This document shows, piece by piece, positions 1-5,013 of a DNA stretch of 5,013 nt; within the stretch, counting starts at the first letter, position 1, and the number at the start of each line of letters is the position of its first letter. The position numbers and the translations under genes are program-made. The notes under the pieces are model-generated. The model ran no database searches. It was given only the letters and a program-made list of their open reading frames with translations, and was not told the origin of the DNA. Source of the stretch: Clostridiales bacterium (GTDB lineage: Bacteria; Bacillota; Clostridia; Oscillospirales; Acutalibacteraceae); NCBI GenBank assembly GCA_012511005.1, contig JAAZGX010000281.1, positions 1 to 5,013 of the forward strand. Direction: 5' to 3'.

Positions 1-272
1 AAAAGAGCGGCATCAACGCCTGAAATACTTTCTCTTACTTCTTTAACCATTTTTTCGCCAAGTTTTGTGCGCGGTCTATGAAACCCCGGTGTATCTGTAA
101 AAACGAGCTGTATATTTTCGTCTGTCAGCACTCCCATTATTCTAAAACGCGTCGTTTGCGGCCGGCTTGACACAATAGCCACCTTTTGCCCTAACATTTT
201 ATTAAGAAGTGTTGATTTGCCAACATTGGGTCTGCCTATAATTGCTATAAATGCCGTTCTTTTTTTACTCAT
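1..272 (-). CDS. era: GTPase Era, N-terminal part (runs off the left edge)
   Basis: Era is an essential Ras-like GTPase that binds the 3' end of 16S rRNA and helps mature the 30S ribosomal subunit, partly at the membrane. Only the first 90 residues are in the window; the rest of the G domain and the C-terminal KH domain lie beyond position 1. The G1 P-loop GRPNVGKS is at residues 13-20, the G2 region QTTR at 39-42 and the G3 motif DTPG at 60-63. DTPGFH followed by KLGEKM is typical of Era rather than Der or MnmE. The ATG at 272-270 is the natural start, giving the usual short lead before the P-loop. Upstream is only a purine-rich GAAAGAAG stretch, so translation may rely on coupling: the start lies inside the end of dgkA, an 8-bp overlap. 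No cdd gene separates era from dgkA. The identification is firm. Confidence 0.95.
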   Translation of the reverse strand, partial: MSKKRTAFIAIIGRPNVGKSTLLNKMLGQKVAIVSSRPQTTRFRIMGVLTDENIQLVFTDTPGFHRPRTKLGEKMVKEVRESISGVDAAL

Positions 273-756
273 CTTTTCTTCTTTCACTTAAATTTTCTAA
301 CCCGAATATAAACAGTAAGAATACTATTACACTGACTATAAATAATACTATTTTTATTGGGTTTTGGGTATATAAATTAAAAAGAGCCATAAAAGCTTTG
401 GGCTGCCACAAAATTATAAAACCAATAATAACGGCAAATACAACTGATACGAGAACCGCCGCGGCTGCGCAGTCTTTTGCAAAGCGCGCCGTATCATTCT
501 TTTTCATTGTAGCGGTATCTACCGCCCTCTCTATGGCTGTGTTAAAAAACTCCGCGGAAATTACAATTCCGTTTGCAAGAAGTATTATTAAAAATTCTAC
601 TTTCGGTACAACGAAAAAATCATATGCCAGTAAATAATAATACATATAGAGCATACAGACTATATGTATACGCATATTGCGCTCGTTGCGCACCGAATAA
701 TAAATGCCTTTTATGGCATACACAAAACTATTTACAAGCTTTTTACGCCAATTCAT
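265..756 (-). CDS. dgkA: DgkA-family membrane lipid kinase (probable undecaprenol kinase) with extra C-terminal helix
   Basis: This small integral membrane kinase phosphorylates a lipid alcohol with ATP. In Gram-positive bacteria the family (B. subtilis DgkA, S. mutans Dgk) acts mainly on undecaprenol, feeding the cell-wall lipid carrier pool; that substrate is inferred here. The signature AEFFNTAIERAVD spans residues 68-80 and contains the acidic and Asn residues E69, N72 and E76. It is followed by AKD at 93-95 and a small-residue helix from 97. An N-terminal NERN at 24-27 fits the other conserved acidic site. Membrane segments are near 30-49, 53-68, 97-117 and 134-153. At 163 residues it is about 40 longer than the usual 120-130, the extra being a fourth hydrophobic helix and a charged tail. 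The ATG overlaps the ybeY stop as ATGA, with GAGGA 13 nt upstream (774-770), indicating translational coupling. Confidence 0.92.
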   Translation of the reverse strand: MNWRKKLVNSFVYAIKGIYYSVRNERNMRIHIVCMLYMYYYLLAYDFFVVPKVEFLIILLANGIVISAEFFNTAIERAVDTATMKKNDTARFAKDCAAAAVLVSVVFAVIIGFIILWQPKAFMALFNLYTQNPIKIVLFIVSVIVFLLFIFGLENLSERRKDE

Positions 757-1271
757 CTTTTATGTTCGTCCTCTTCAATATAATAACTGTCATTCCTTTT
801 TAGTCCCATATTAGTAAGTACAAGTTCTTCCTTTTCACGCATGCGCACAGTCTGTAAGCCACCGTCCGTATGGTCGTAACCTAAAAGATGAAGCATAGAG
901 TGTACCGTTAAAAATGCTATTTCCCTTTGTAATGAATGACCGTATTCCTTTGATTGCCTGACTGCCGTTTCGACAGAAATAACTATATCGCCAAGTATTC
1001 TTGCGCCTGTGTCTTGGTTAATTTCAAACTCGCCGTTTACGGTAAGCGGAAAAGAAAGAACATCTGTACTTTCGTCAATGTTTCTATATTCCCGATTAAG
1101 CTTTTTAATACCCTCATCATCAACAAAAACAACACTGATTTCTGCCGATTCCGAAAACTTCTCATAAGCTAAAACAGCGTTACAGCATCGCCTGACGAGC
1201 AGGCGAATACCCGTAGGTATTTTAACTTTTTTCTGGTCGTTACTGATTACGACTTTAATTTTTTCTTTCAT
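753..1271 (-). CDS. ybeY: Endoribonuclease YbeY, rRNA maturation factor
   Basis: YbeY (UPF0054, YqfG in B. subtilis) is a zinc-dependent endoribonuclease involved in 16S rRNA 3'-end maturation and ribosome quality control in the cytoplasm. The diagnostic metal site HSMLHLLGYDH (H-x3-H-x5-H) is present about 40 residues before the end. It is preceded by the family blocks LNREYRN, STDVLSFP and GDIVIS. I place the start at the ATG at 1271, giving 172 residues, because a strong GAGGAGGG lies 11-12 nt upstream and the protein then begins MKEKIKVVISN, as family members do. The same frame stays open to an ATG at 1301, but that start would put the ribosome binding site inside the gene and lengthen the overlap with phoH to 47 bp. 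With the chosen start the overlap is 17 bp. Length is normal for the family. Identification is certain; the exact start is likely. Confidence 0.95.
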   Translation of the reverse strand: MKEKIKVVISNDQKKVKIPTGIRLLVRRCCNAVLAYEKFSESAEISVVFVDDEGIKKLNREYRNIDESTDVLSFPLTVNGEFEINQDTGARILGDIVISVETAVRQSKEYGHSLQREIAFLTVHSMLHLLGYDHTDGGLQTVRMREKEELVLTNMGLKRNDSYYIEEDEHKR

Positions 1272-2232
1272 TTCTTTTCTTGCCCTCCTCATACTTTTCA
1301 TAGGCTTTTACTATTTCTTGTACAAGCCTATGCCGCACAATATCCTTTTCTGAAAATCTGATTATTTCAATATCGTCAACCTTTTTTAATATCTTCATAA
1401 CCTCAACAAGTCCTGAGCGCTTTCCGTCGGGTAAATCTATCTGTGTTATATCACCGGTAACAACAACTTTTGAATTAAATCCCATTCTTGTAAGAAACAT
1501 TTTCATTTGCTCGGTAGTAGTGTTCTGCGCCTCGTCTAAAATAATAAAACTATCATCAAGAGTTCTGCCGCGCATATAGGCAAGCGGAGCAACCTCAATA
1601 CTTCCGCGCTCTTGATATTTTTGATAGCTTTCTGTCCCTAACATATCAAAAAGCGCGTCATATAGCGGGCGGAGATACGGGTCAACCTTACTTTGCAAGT
1701 CGCCGGGAAGAAAGCCAAGCTTTTCCCCCGCTTCAACGGCAGGTCTTGTAATAACAATTCTATTTACTTGTTTATTGCGAAAAGCCGTAACCGCCATAGC
1801 GACGGCAAGGTATGTTTTGCCCGTGCCGGCAGGTCCTACGCCAAAAACAATAGTATTTGATTTAATGGATTCAATGTATTTCTTCTGACCAAGCGTTTTC
1901 GGTTTAATAGGTTTTCCTTTGCTCGTTAGGCAAATAGAGTCCCCGCCCATTACAGAAAGCCCTTCGTCATTATCCTCGTTTACAAGAGAAATGACATAAC
2001 GGATATTCTGCTCGTTTAGTGTTTCGCCTTTGTTTATCAGGTTTAATAAACCGTTTATCGCACGGGTTGCTTTTGAAACACCCTCAACATCACCAAGTAT
2101 TTTCAAATCAGAGCCTCTTGTAACTATTTCAACATTAAACGCCTTTTGAACATATTTTATATTCTCATCAAAACTGCCGAAAAGAGAAACTACTTGCTCA
2201 AGCCTGTCCATATTTATTATTTTTTCAAACAT
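1255..2232 (-). CDS. phoH: PhoH-family ATPase (PhoH-like protein)
   Basis: PhoH-family proteins are cytoplasmic P-loop ATPases related to the N-terminal helicase core of superfamily 1. They are linked to RNA metabolism and regularly sit next to ybeY, but their exact substrate is not settled. The protein has 325 residues, the usual length for the clostridial and Bacillus (YqfE) form. An N-terminal domain (about 1-110) resembles the small RNA-binding-like region of this subfamily. The ATPase domain follows: Walker A GPAGTGKT at 133-140, ITRP at 161-164, Walker B FIILDEAQN at 229-237, TGDITQ at 259-264 and a C-terminal VRHRLV at 299-304. The tail is highly charged. The ATG at 2232 has a weak GGCGG six bases upstream (2243-2239). 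It is the first gene of a four-gene overlapping run, and pgpH, expected next, is missing. Confidence 0.95.
   Translation of the reverse strand: MFEKIINMDRLEQVVSLFGSFDENIKYVQKAFNVEIVTRGSDLKILGDVEGVSKATRAINGLLNLINKGETLNEQNIRYVISLVNEDNDEGLSVMGGDSICLTSKGKPIKPKTLGQKKYIESIKSNTIVFGVGPAGTGKTYLAVAMAVTAFRNKQVNRIVITRPAVEAGEKLGFLPGDLQSKVDPYLRPLYDALFDMLGTESYQKYQERGSIEVAPLAYMRGRTLDDSFIILDEAQNTTTEQMKMFLTRMGFNSKVVVTGDITQIDLPDGKRSGLVEVMKILKKVDDIEIIRFSEKDIVRHRLVQEIVKAYEKYEEGKKRNERKN
1283..1290 (-). promoter_or_regulatory. Ribosome binding site of ybeY, inside the end of phoH
   Basis: On the minus strand the bases read GAGGAGGG, a near-perfect match to the anti-Shine-Dalgarno sequence, 11 nt before the ATG at 1271. 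This site decides between three in-frame ATG codons at 1301, 1292 and 1271. The 1292 ATG directly abuts the site and the 1301 ATG lies upstream of it, so 1271 is the only one placed to use it. The site lies within the last codons of phoH, so terminating ribosomes could help ybeY translation. Confidence 0.8.
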
Positions 2233-2252
2233 AAAAAACCGCCATAAAAATT

Positions 2253-2279
2253 ATTATATCCTTTTTATTATGCTGACAA
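2253..2279 (-). promoter_or_regulatory. Candidate proximal promoter for phoH
   Basis: On the minus strand a TTGTCA (2279-2274) and a consensus TATAAT (2258-2253) are separated by 15 bases, shorter than the preferred 16-18. Initiation would fall near 2245, leaving only about 12 nt before the ATG, barely covering the GGCGG site. The boxes are good but the spacing and short leader count against it. In such AT-rich DNA a chance TATAAT is also plausible. Confidence 0.3.
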
Positions 2280-2288
2280 GGATTTATT

Positions 2289-2302
2289 TAATATTAATAT
2301 TA
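2289..2302. repeat. Perfect 14-bp AT-only palindrome at the predicted phoH start site
   Basis: TAATATTAATATTA reads the same on both strands. It lies just downstream of the distal phoH -10 box, over the predicted initiation point, and upstream of the proximal -35. That is where a repressor site would be expected. It is made only of A and T in AT-rich spacer DNA, so chance is a serious alternative. No regulator is recognised. Confidence 0.35.
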
Positions 2303-2306
2303 CTAT

Positions 2307-2335
2307 ATTTTAGCATACATTCTGTATAAAGTCAC
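2307..2335 (-). promoter_or_regulatory. Candidate vegetative (sigma-A type) promoter for phoH-ybeY-dgkA-era, distal
   Basis: Read on the minus strand, GTGACT (2335-2330) and TAAAAT (2312-2307) are separated by 17 bases, and TGC directly before the -10 gives an extended -10. This TGCTAAAAT form is common in low-GC Firmicutes. Initiation would fall near 2300, leaving a leader of about 68 nt before the phoH ATG. The -35 keeps only the TGAC core of the consensus. It supports phoH starting its own transcription unit separate from the sporulation genes upstream. It is predicted from sequence alone. Confidence 0.5.
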
Positions 2336-2367
2336 TAAAAATAACAATTTTTAATAAATAATTTGTT

Positions 2368-3534
2368 TTATTTATTATCAAGGTATATTTCCTTTTGTAC
2401 CGCAATATTTTCAATGGCTTTATATTCACCTTTTATTGTAACCGAATTTTCCCCCTGCATTACATTACGCGTTGCTTTTATTATTTCACACTCCGTCATG
2501 CTATCCCTTTCATTTTTTATTAGATAAAGGAAAGAGAGCAATTCTGCTTGTTTTCTTGTGTAGCCGGGTTCTTTGTTTGAAAATTCGTATCGCACTCCTT
2601 TTGTAATTCCAACAGGCAGTGTTGACTTTTTACTTTTTAGCATTATGTCTTTTATAAAGAAGTTTTCCCCCTTTAGACAGAAAGGTATTTTTATCGAGAA
2701 AAAATTAAAATAATAAGCATTTTTTATACCCGTTATAACTTTTTCGCCTCCAATTAATTCTTGCTTACCGTATAAAATTGTTTTCGTTTCGGCAAAAACC
2801 TTACCCTGTGCGTGGTATAAAGTTTCTGTGTTATCATTATTTACAACAACGCCGCTTATAAGCAAATCACCTTTAAGCACTGCTTCGTTAATCTGTACAA
2901 GCTTTTCACCAATTCCGACCTCAATATTCTTAATTATACCATCTTTATTTGCAACAATGTTAACGGGAGTATCTAAATCAATTATTTCGGGGCTATCTTC
3001 TGTTTCTCTGACTTCTATTTGAAGCTTTGCGCCAAGAATATTTAATGCAATCCACGAAAGCTCCGGCATCTTAGACAGTGTATTCTTTTTAACGGTATCA
3101 ATATCAATGCTTTTCTTAAAAACGCCAACTTTAGCGCCCTCATCATTTACAGTTTCTATTATTTTTTCCGCATTAACCTCAACATTACCGACAACTTCGA
3201 TTTCCCATACAATCATAGACATAAAGCTGATAAAAATTAAAAGAAGGATAAACCCGATAAATAATCCTCCGCGCGCCTTATGCCTAAATGTAATAAAAGG
3301 AAGTCCCCTTTTGCGTTTTATTCTTACTTTCATACCGGAACGCTTGGCTGGCTCTCTTATGTATTTATATTCTTTTGCTTTTACACACGCTAAAAGCGAG
3401 TTTTTTCTGTATGACACATCCCAAAGCAGAATACCGTTTATATTACAAAGGTTAATAAACCTTTCGCTAAACCCGCCTGTTGCTTCAAATTCCACATATC
3501 CTAAAATCAGTCTTATTATTTTTATTAAAAACAT
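2368..3534 (-). CDS. yqfD: Sporulation protein YqfD
   Basis: YqfD-family proteins occur in endospore formers. In B. subtilis the gene is a mother-cell (sigma-E) gene needed for efficient sporulation, with unknown biochemistry. This copy has 388 residues, close to the roughly 400 usual. An N-terminal cytoplasmic part (1-88) ends in a very basic stretch around 70-88 (RIKRKRG, RHKARGG). A single strong membrane helix follows at about 91-110. The large outer part begins WEIEVVGNVEVNAEKI, a POTRA/FtsQ-like start. It continues through VNIVANKDGIIKNIEVGIGE (191-210) and VLKGDLLISG (219-228), the best-conserved family blocks. The basic stretch before the helix predicts that the C-terminal part lies across the membrane. 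The ATG at 3534 has AGGTGA upstream, which overlaps the yqfC stop codon, so the two genes are translationally linked. No strong terminator follows, only weak AT-rich pairing. Confidence 0.92.
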   Translation of the reverse strand: MFLIKIIRLILGYVEFEATGGFSERFINLCNINGILLWDVSYRKNSLLACVKAKEYKYIREPAKRSGMKVRIKRKRGLPFITFRHKARGGLFIGFILLLIFISFMSMIVWEIEVVGNVEVNAEKIIETVNDEGAKVGVFKKSIDIDTVKKNTLSKMPELSWIALNILGAKLQIEVRETEDSPEIIDLDTPVNIVANKDGIIKNIEVGIGEKLVQINEAVLKGDLLISGVVVNNDNTETLYHAQGKVFAETKTILYGKQELIGGEKVITGIKNAYYFNFFSIKIPFCLKGENFFIKDIMLKSKKSTLPVGITKGVRYEFSNKEPGYTRKQAELLSFLYLIKNERDSMTECEIIKATRNVMQGENSVTIKGEYKAIENIAVQKEIYLDNK

Positions 3535-3538
3535 AGTT

Positions 3539-3544
3539 CACCTC
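3539..3544 (-). promoter_or_regulatory. Ribosome binding site of yqfD overlapping the yqfC stop codon
   Basis: On the minus strand GAGGTG, continuing into A at 3538, is well spaced for the yqfD ATG at 3534. The yqfC TGA (3545-3543) shares its last bases with this site. Ribosomes finishing yqfC therefore stop directly on the yqfD initiation region, which predicts matched production of the two proteins. Confidence 0.75.
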
Positions 3545-3791
3545 ATATGCTAAAAAACTCTATCCCGCTTATTTCACCCGTTATAACCGCTTGGTTGTAA
3601 ATCAGCGACGACATAACAAGGTCGCGCCCGATAAATCTGACGCACATTTCGCTAAGTTTAATCTCAATGCCGTTTTCATCATAATTGATTATAAATTTGC
3701 ATCCGTCTACTACCGCTTTTCGGTTTTCAGTAAGCTCTATTACAGAGCCGTATAATGACGGAGTGCTTTTATTTGTTTCTTTTTTCCTCAA
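3543..3791 (-). CDS. yqfC: Sporulation protein YqfC (YabP/YqfC family), short form
   Basis: YqfC is a small YabP-related sporulation protein encoded next to yqfD; its molecular role is unknown. I start it at the TTG at 3791 (82 residues), because GGAG lies nine bases upstream at 3804-3801 and no other start in this frame has a usable site. In-frame ATGs at 3806 and 3800 and an open frame to 3896 exist. However, the added residues are hydrophobic and unlike the family, and the 3806 ATG overlaps the GGAG. The recognisable core is YGSVIELTENRKAVV, then a strand-rich stretch (FIINYDENGIEIKL), then a closing IYNQAVITGEISGIEF, matching the family's final strands and G-x-I-x-x-I/L-E-F ending. Family members are usually about 90-100 residues, with an N-terminal LP-rich segment that is much reduced here. 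Position before yqfD is the strongest support. Confidence 0.82.
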   Translation of the reverse strand: MRKKETNKSTPSLYGSVIELTENRKAVVDGCKFIINYDENGIEIKLSEMCVRFIGRDLVMSSLIYNQAVITGEISGIEFFSI

Positions 3792-3800
3792 GCATATCAT

Positions 3801-3804
3801 CTCC
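3801..3804 (-). promoter_or_regulatory. Ribosome binding site that favours a TTG start for yqfC
   Basis: GGAG on the minus strand is separated by nine bases from the TTG at 3791. The alternative ATG at 3806 runs into this site, and the ATG at 3800 directly abuts it, so neither could use it. This is the reason for choosing TTG and the 82-residue protein. An experimentally mapped N-terminus could overturn it. Confidence 0.5.
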
Positions 3805-3901
3805 ATTATTATATTTACTACTGAGTACAGCATAGATATTACGGAAAGGTAATTTTTATTACAATTTGCAGATTTTTTGTGTATTACTTCAATCAAAGTT
3901 T

Positions 3902-3922
3902 AGCTTTTATTATACAAAAGCT
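3902..3922. repeat. Inverted repeat (7-bp arms, 7-base centre) in the divergent spacer
   Basis: Arms AGCTTTT (3902-3908) and AAAAGCT (3916-3922) flank ATTATAC. With a five-base bulge, pairing extends outward to CAAA at 3894-3897 and TTTG at 3922-3925. The centre holds promoter-like bases for both directions, and the repeat ends 20 bp before the ATG at 3943. It could be an operator, or a hairpin in the leader of either transcript. It has no following T-run, so it is a poor candidate for an intrinsic terminator. No known regulator box is recognised. Confidence 0.5.
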
Positions 3923-3942
3923 TTGAAAGGATAAAGTGTGTA

Positions 3943-4998
3943 ATGAAAAAAGCGGCAAAAAAAGCTTTTTCGGATGTACCGAGAATTGCTTTTATACTTA
4001 TGGCGGCGGCAGGACTTCTTTTATACTCTAACGAGGCGGCAAAAGGAGTAAAAGACGGAACCTCTCTGATGTTTGACATACTTATACCATCGTTATTCCC
4101 CTTTATGGTCTTATCCTCTTATATTGTGAACAGCGGCGCGTTTGACAGCGCCTCAAAATCTTTGTCGCCGCTATTGACTTTTTTGTTTAAGCTTAGCGGC
4201 AACGCATTTCCGGCTATTATTTTAGGCTTAATAGGAGGATACCCCGTAGGCGCTATGACGACGGCGACGCTTTATAAACGGCAAAAAATAACGCAGAATG
4301 AGGCGGAAAGGCTTATGCTATTTTCTGTAAACGGCGGTCCCGCCTTTTTGATTACTGCAATTGGAGTGGGTATTTATCAGAATAAAATGCTCGGTATAAT
4401 ACTTTATTGTTCTGTTATAGTAAGTTCTTTAATAGTCGGTATTTGCTTACGCTTTTTATTTGAAACAGAGGAAAAAGGGAAATCCGAATATACAAAGCTC
4501 TCCCGTGAAAATGCTTTTACAATGGCTGTATCTGAAGCTTCAAAATCAATTATCGGCGTTTTCGGTTGGGTACTCACCTTTTCGTGTATCGGAGGTCTTA
4601 TTGATACTACCGGAATAACAGGTTATTATTCCGCAATATTAAAAGGAGTTCTTGAAATATCAACAGGGAGCAGAGCGTGTGCCGGAGTTACTCCAATACC
4701 TGTATTAGTTTCACTCGTTTCATTCGGCGGTATTGCAGTTATATGCCAAATAAAGCCTTATGCAGATGAATGTAAAGTAAAAATTAAAAAATTAGTAACT
4801 ATTAGAGTTATAGCCGCCGCGATTTCTGCTTTTATTTGCTCAAATCTTTTGAATATATTTAAGTTAAGCGTTGACACGGTAATTCAGAAGGTTGAGCGTC
4901 CCGTTTTTTCAGCATATTCTGCTTATGCCGGTGTTTTACTCCTTATTATGTGCGCCTTATTTCTGTTAGATGTTGAAACTAAAAGGAAAAAGTGTTAA
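3943..4998 (+). CDS. ylbJ: YlbJ/SpoVV-family sporulation membrane protein (probable dipicolinate transport)
   Basis: YlbJ, renamed SpoVV in B. subtilis, is a mother-cell membrane protein needed to move dipicolinic acid across the outer forespore membrane. It belongs to the nucleoside-recognition (Gate) superfamily. This 351-residue protein has about eight or nine hydrophobic segments, near 12-29, 44-62, 76-97, 132-143, 148-171, 200-219, 250-268, 286-304 and 327-342. Family-like motifs are PSLFPFMVLSSY (49-60), GLIGGYPVGA (95-104) with EAERLMLFSVNGGPAFL after it (120-136), LEISTGSRA (237-245) and VSFGGIAVICQIKPY (259-273). It is shorter than the roughly 400 residues of B. subtilis YlbJ. The ATG at 3943 has AAAGGA about 11 nt upstream; the two nearby GTG triplets are out of frame. 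Divergence from yqfCD supports a sporulation role. A generic Gate-domain transporter is the alternative, so the substrate is inferred. Confidence 0.78.
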   Translation: MKKAAKKAFSDVPRIAFILMAAAGLLLYSNEAAKGVKDGTSLMFDILIPSLFPFMVLSSYIVNSGAFDSASKSLSPLLTFLFKLSGNAFPAIILGLIGGYPVGAMTTATLYKRQKITQNEAERLMLFSVNGGPAFLITAIGVGIYQNKMLGIILYCSVIVSSLIVGICLRFLFETEEKGKSEYTKLSRENAFTMAVSEASKSIIGVFGWVLTFSCIGGLIDTTGITGYYSAILKGVLEISTGSRACAGVTPIPVLVSLVSFGGIAVICQIKPYADECKVKIKKLVTIRVIAAAISAFICSNLLNIFKLSVDTVIQKVERPVFSAYSAYAGVLLLIMCALFLLDVETKRKKC

Positions 4999-5013
4999 AA
5001 TAAATGAGTAAAG

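Larger units (their letters stand above)
2233..2367. other. AT-rich gap between yqfD and phoH
   Basis: The gap marks the border between the sporulation pair and the housekeeping run. It holds the two candidate phoH promoters and the 14-bp palindrome listed separately. Just past the yqfD stop, AACAA (minus strand, 2367-2363) can pair weakly with TTGTT about 15 bases on, before a short T-rich run. That is too weak to call a terminator, so read-through from yqfD into phoH remains possible. Confidence 0.6.
3792..3942. other. Divergent spacer between yqfC and the ylbJ-like gene
   Basis: This 151-bp AT-rich stretch must hold the promoters of both the leftward yqfCD unit and the rightward ylbJ-like gene. 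I could not fit a convincing sigma-E promoter on either strand. On the plus strand TATACAAA (3911-3918) resembles a sigma-E -10 (CATACAAT), but no ATA-type -35 lies at the right distance. On the minus strand TATAAT at 3914-3909 has no clear -35. TATAAT at 3813-3808 would start transcription on the yqfC ribosome binding site. Two inverted repeats occur: 3902-3922, listed separately, and GTAAT-TTTT-ATTAC at 3849-3862. Confidence 0.55.

Noticed and set aside
251..803. Plus-strand open frames at 251-637 and 573-803
   Set aside because: They lie antisense to dgkA and the era start, which have intact family motifs. Their translations are low-complexity or unlike any family I recognise.
954..1172. 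Plus-strand open frame of 72 codons
   Set aside because: It is entirely antisense to ybeY, whose protein is clearly conserved, and it has no recognisable content.
2225..2245. Six-codon minus-strand frame (ATG at 2245, stop TGA) overlapping the phoH start
   Set aside because: It could be a leader peptide, but it has no ribosome binding site and its bases are explained by the GGCGG site and T-run before phoH.
2828..3553. Plus-strand open frames at 2828-3022 and 3107-3553
   Set aside because: Both mirror the yqfD coding sequence. Their Ser/Thr/Ile/Pro-rich translation is typical of an antisense shadow of a real gene.
3808..3813. Minus-strand TATAAT just upstream of yqfC
   Set aside because: Transcription from it would begin on the yqfC ribosome binding site, and there is no -35 match at 17 bases.
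3902..3925. Intrinsic terminator in the divergent spacer
   Set aside because: The inverted repeat is AT-rich, lacks a T-run on either strand, and lies between divergent genes where neither transcript would need to end.
5004..5013. ATG AGT AAA at the right edge, possibly the next plus-strand gene
   Set aside because: Only three codons are visible, and the nearest purine-rich site (AAAGGAAAAAG, from 4982) is mostly inside the ylbJ-like gene and far from the ATG. It cannot be supported from this window.

Overview
This window looks like chromosomal DNA of a low-GC, endospore-forming member of the Clostridia. It has AT-rich intergenic DNA, purine-rich ribosome binding sites and tightly packed overlapping genes. 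Its gene order, yqfC-yqfD-phoH-ybeY-dgkA-era, matches the conserved block best known from Bacillus subtilis. I see no insertion sequence, CRISPR array, tRNA, rRNA or phage gene. The species cannot be named from this sequence.

Minus strand, read right to left. A two-gene sporulation unit, yqfC (3791-3543) and yqfD (3534-2368), is followed by a 135-bp AT-rich gap. The gap carries two candidate vegetative promoters and a perfect 14-bp palindrome. Next come four housekeeping genes that overlap end to start: phoH (2232-1255), ybeY (1271-753), dgkA (756-265) and era (272 to the left edge, cut off). PhoH is an ATPase associated with RNA metabolism. YbeY is a metal-dependent endoribonuclease for rRNA maturation and quality control. 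DgkA is a small membrane lipid kinase, probably acting on undecaprenol. Era is a GTPase of 30S ribosome assembly. The cluster therefore joins ribosome maturation with recycling of the cell-wall lipid carrier.

Plus strand. Divergent from yqfC across a 151-bp spacer is a multi-pass membrane protein of the YlbJ/SpoVV family (3943-4998). In B. subtilis this family is required for dipicolinic acid uptake into the forespore. Its position back to back with yqfCD makes the right half of the window a small sporulation locus. The spacer contains a 7-bp-arm inverted repeat lying over the promoter-like bases.

The most informative departure from the familiar order is the absence of two genes. The membrane HD-domain phosphodiesterase gene (yqfF/pgpH) normally sits between phoH and ybeY, and here those two genes overlap by 17 bp. 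Cytidine deaminase (cdd) normally sits between dgkA and era, and here those overlap by 8 bp. I found no convincing sign of a previously undescribed system. The findings below are modest, checkable deviations.
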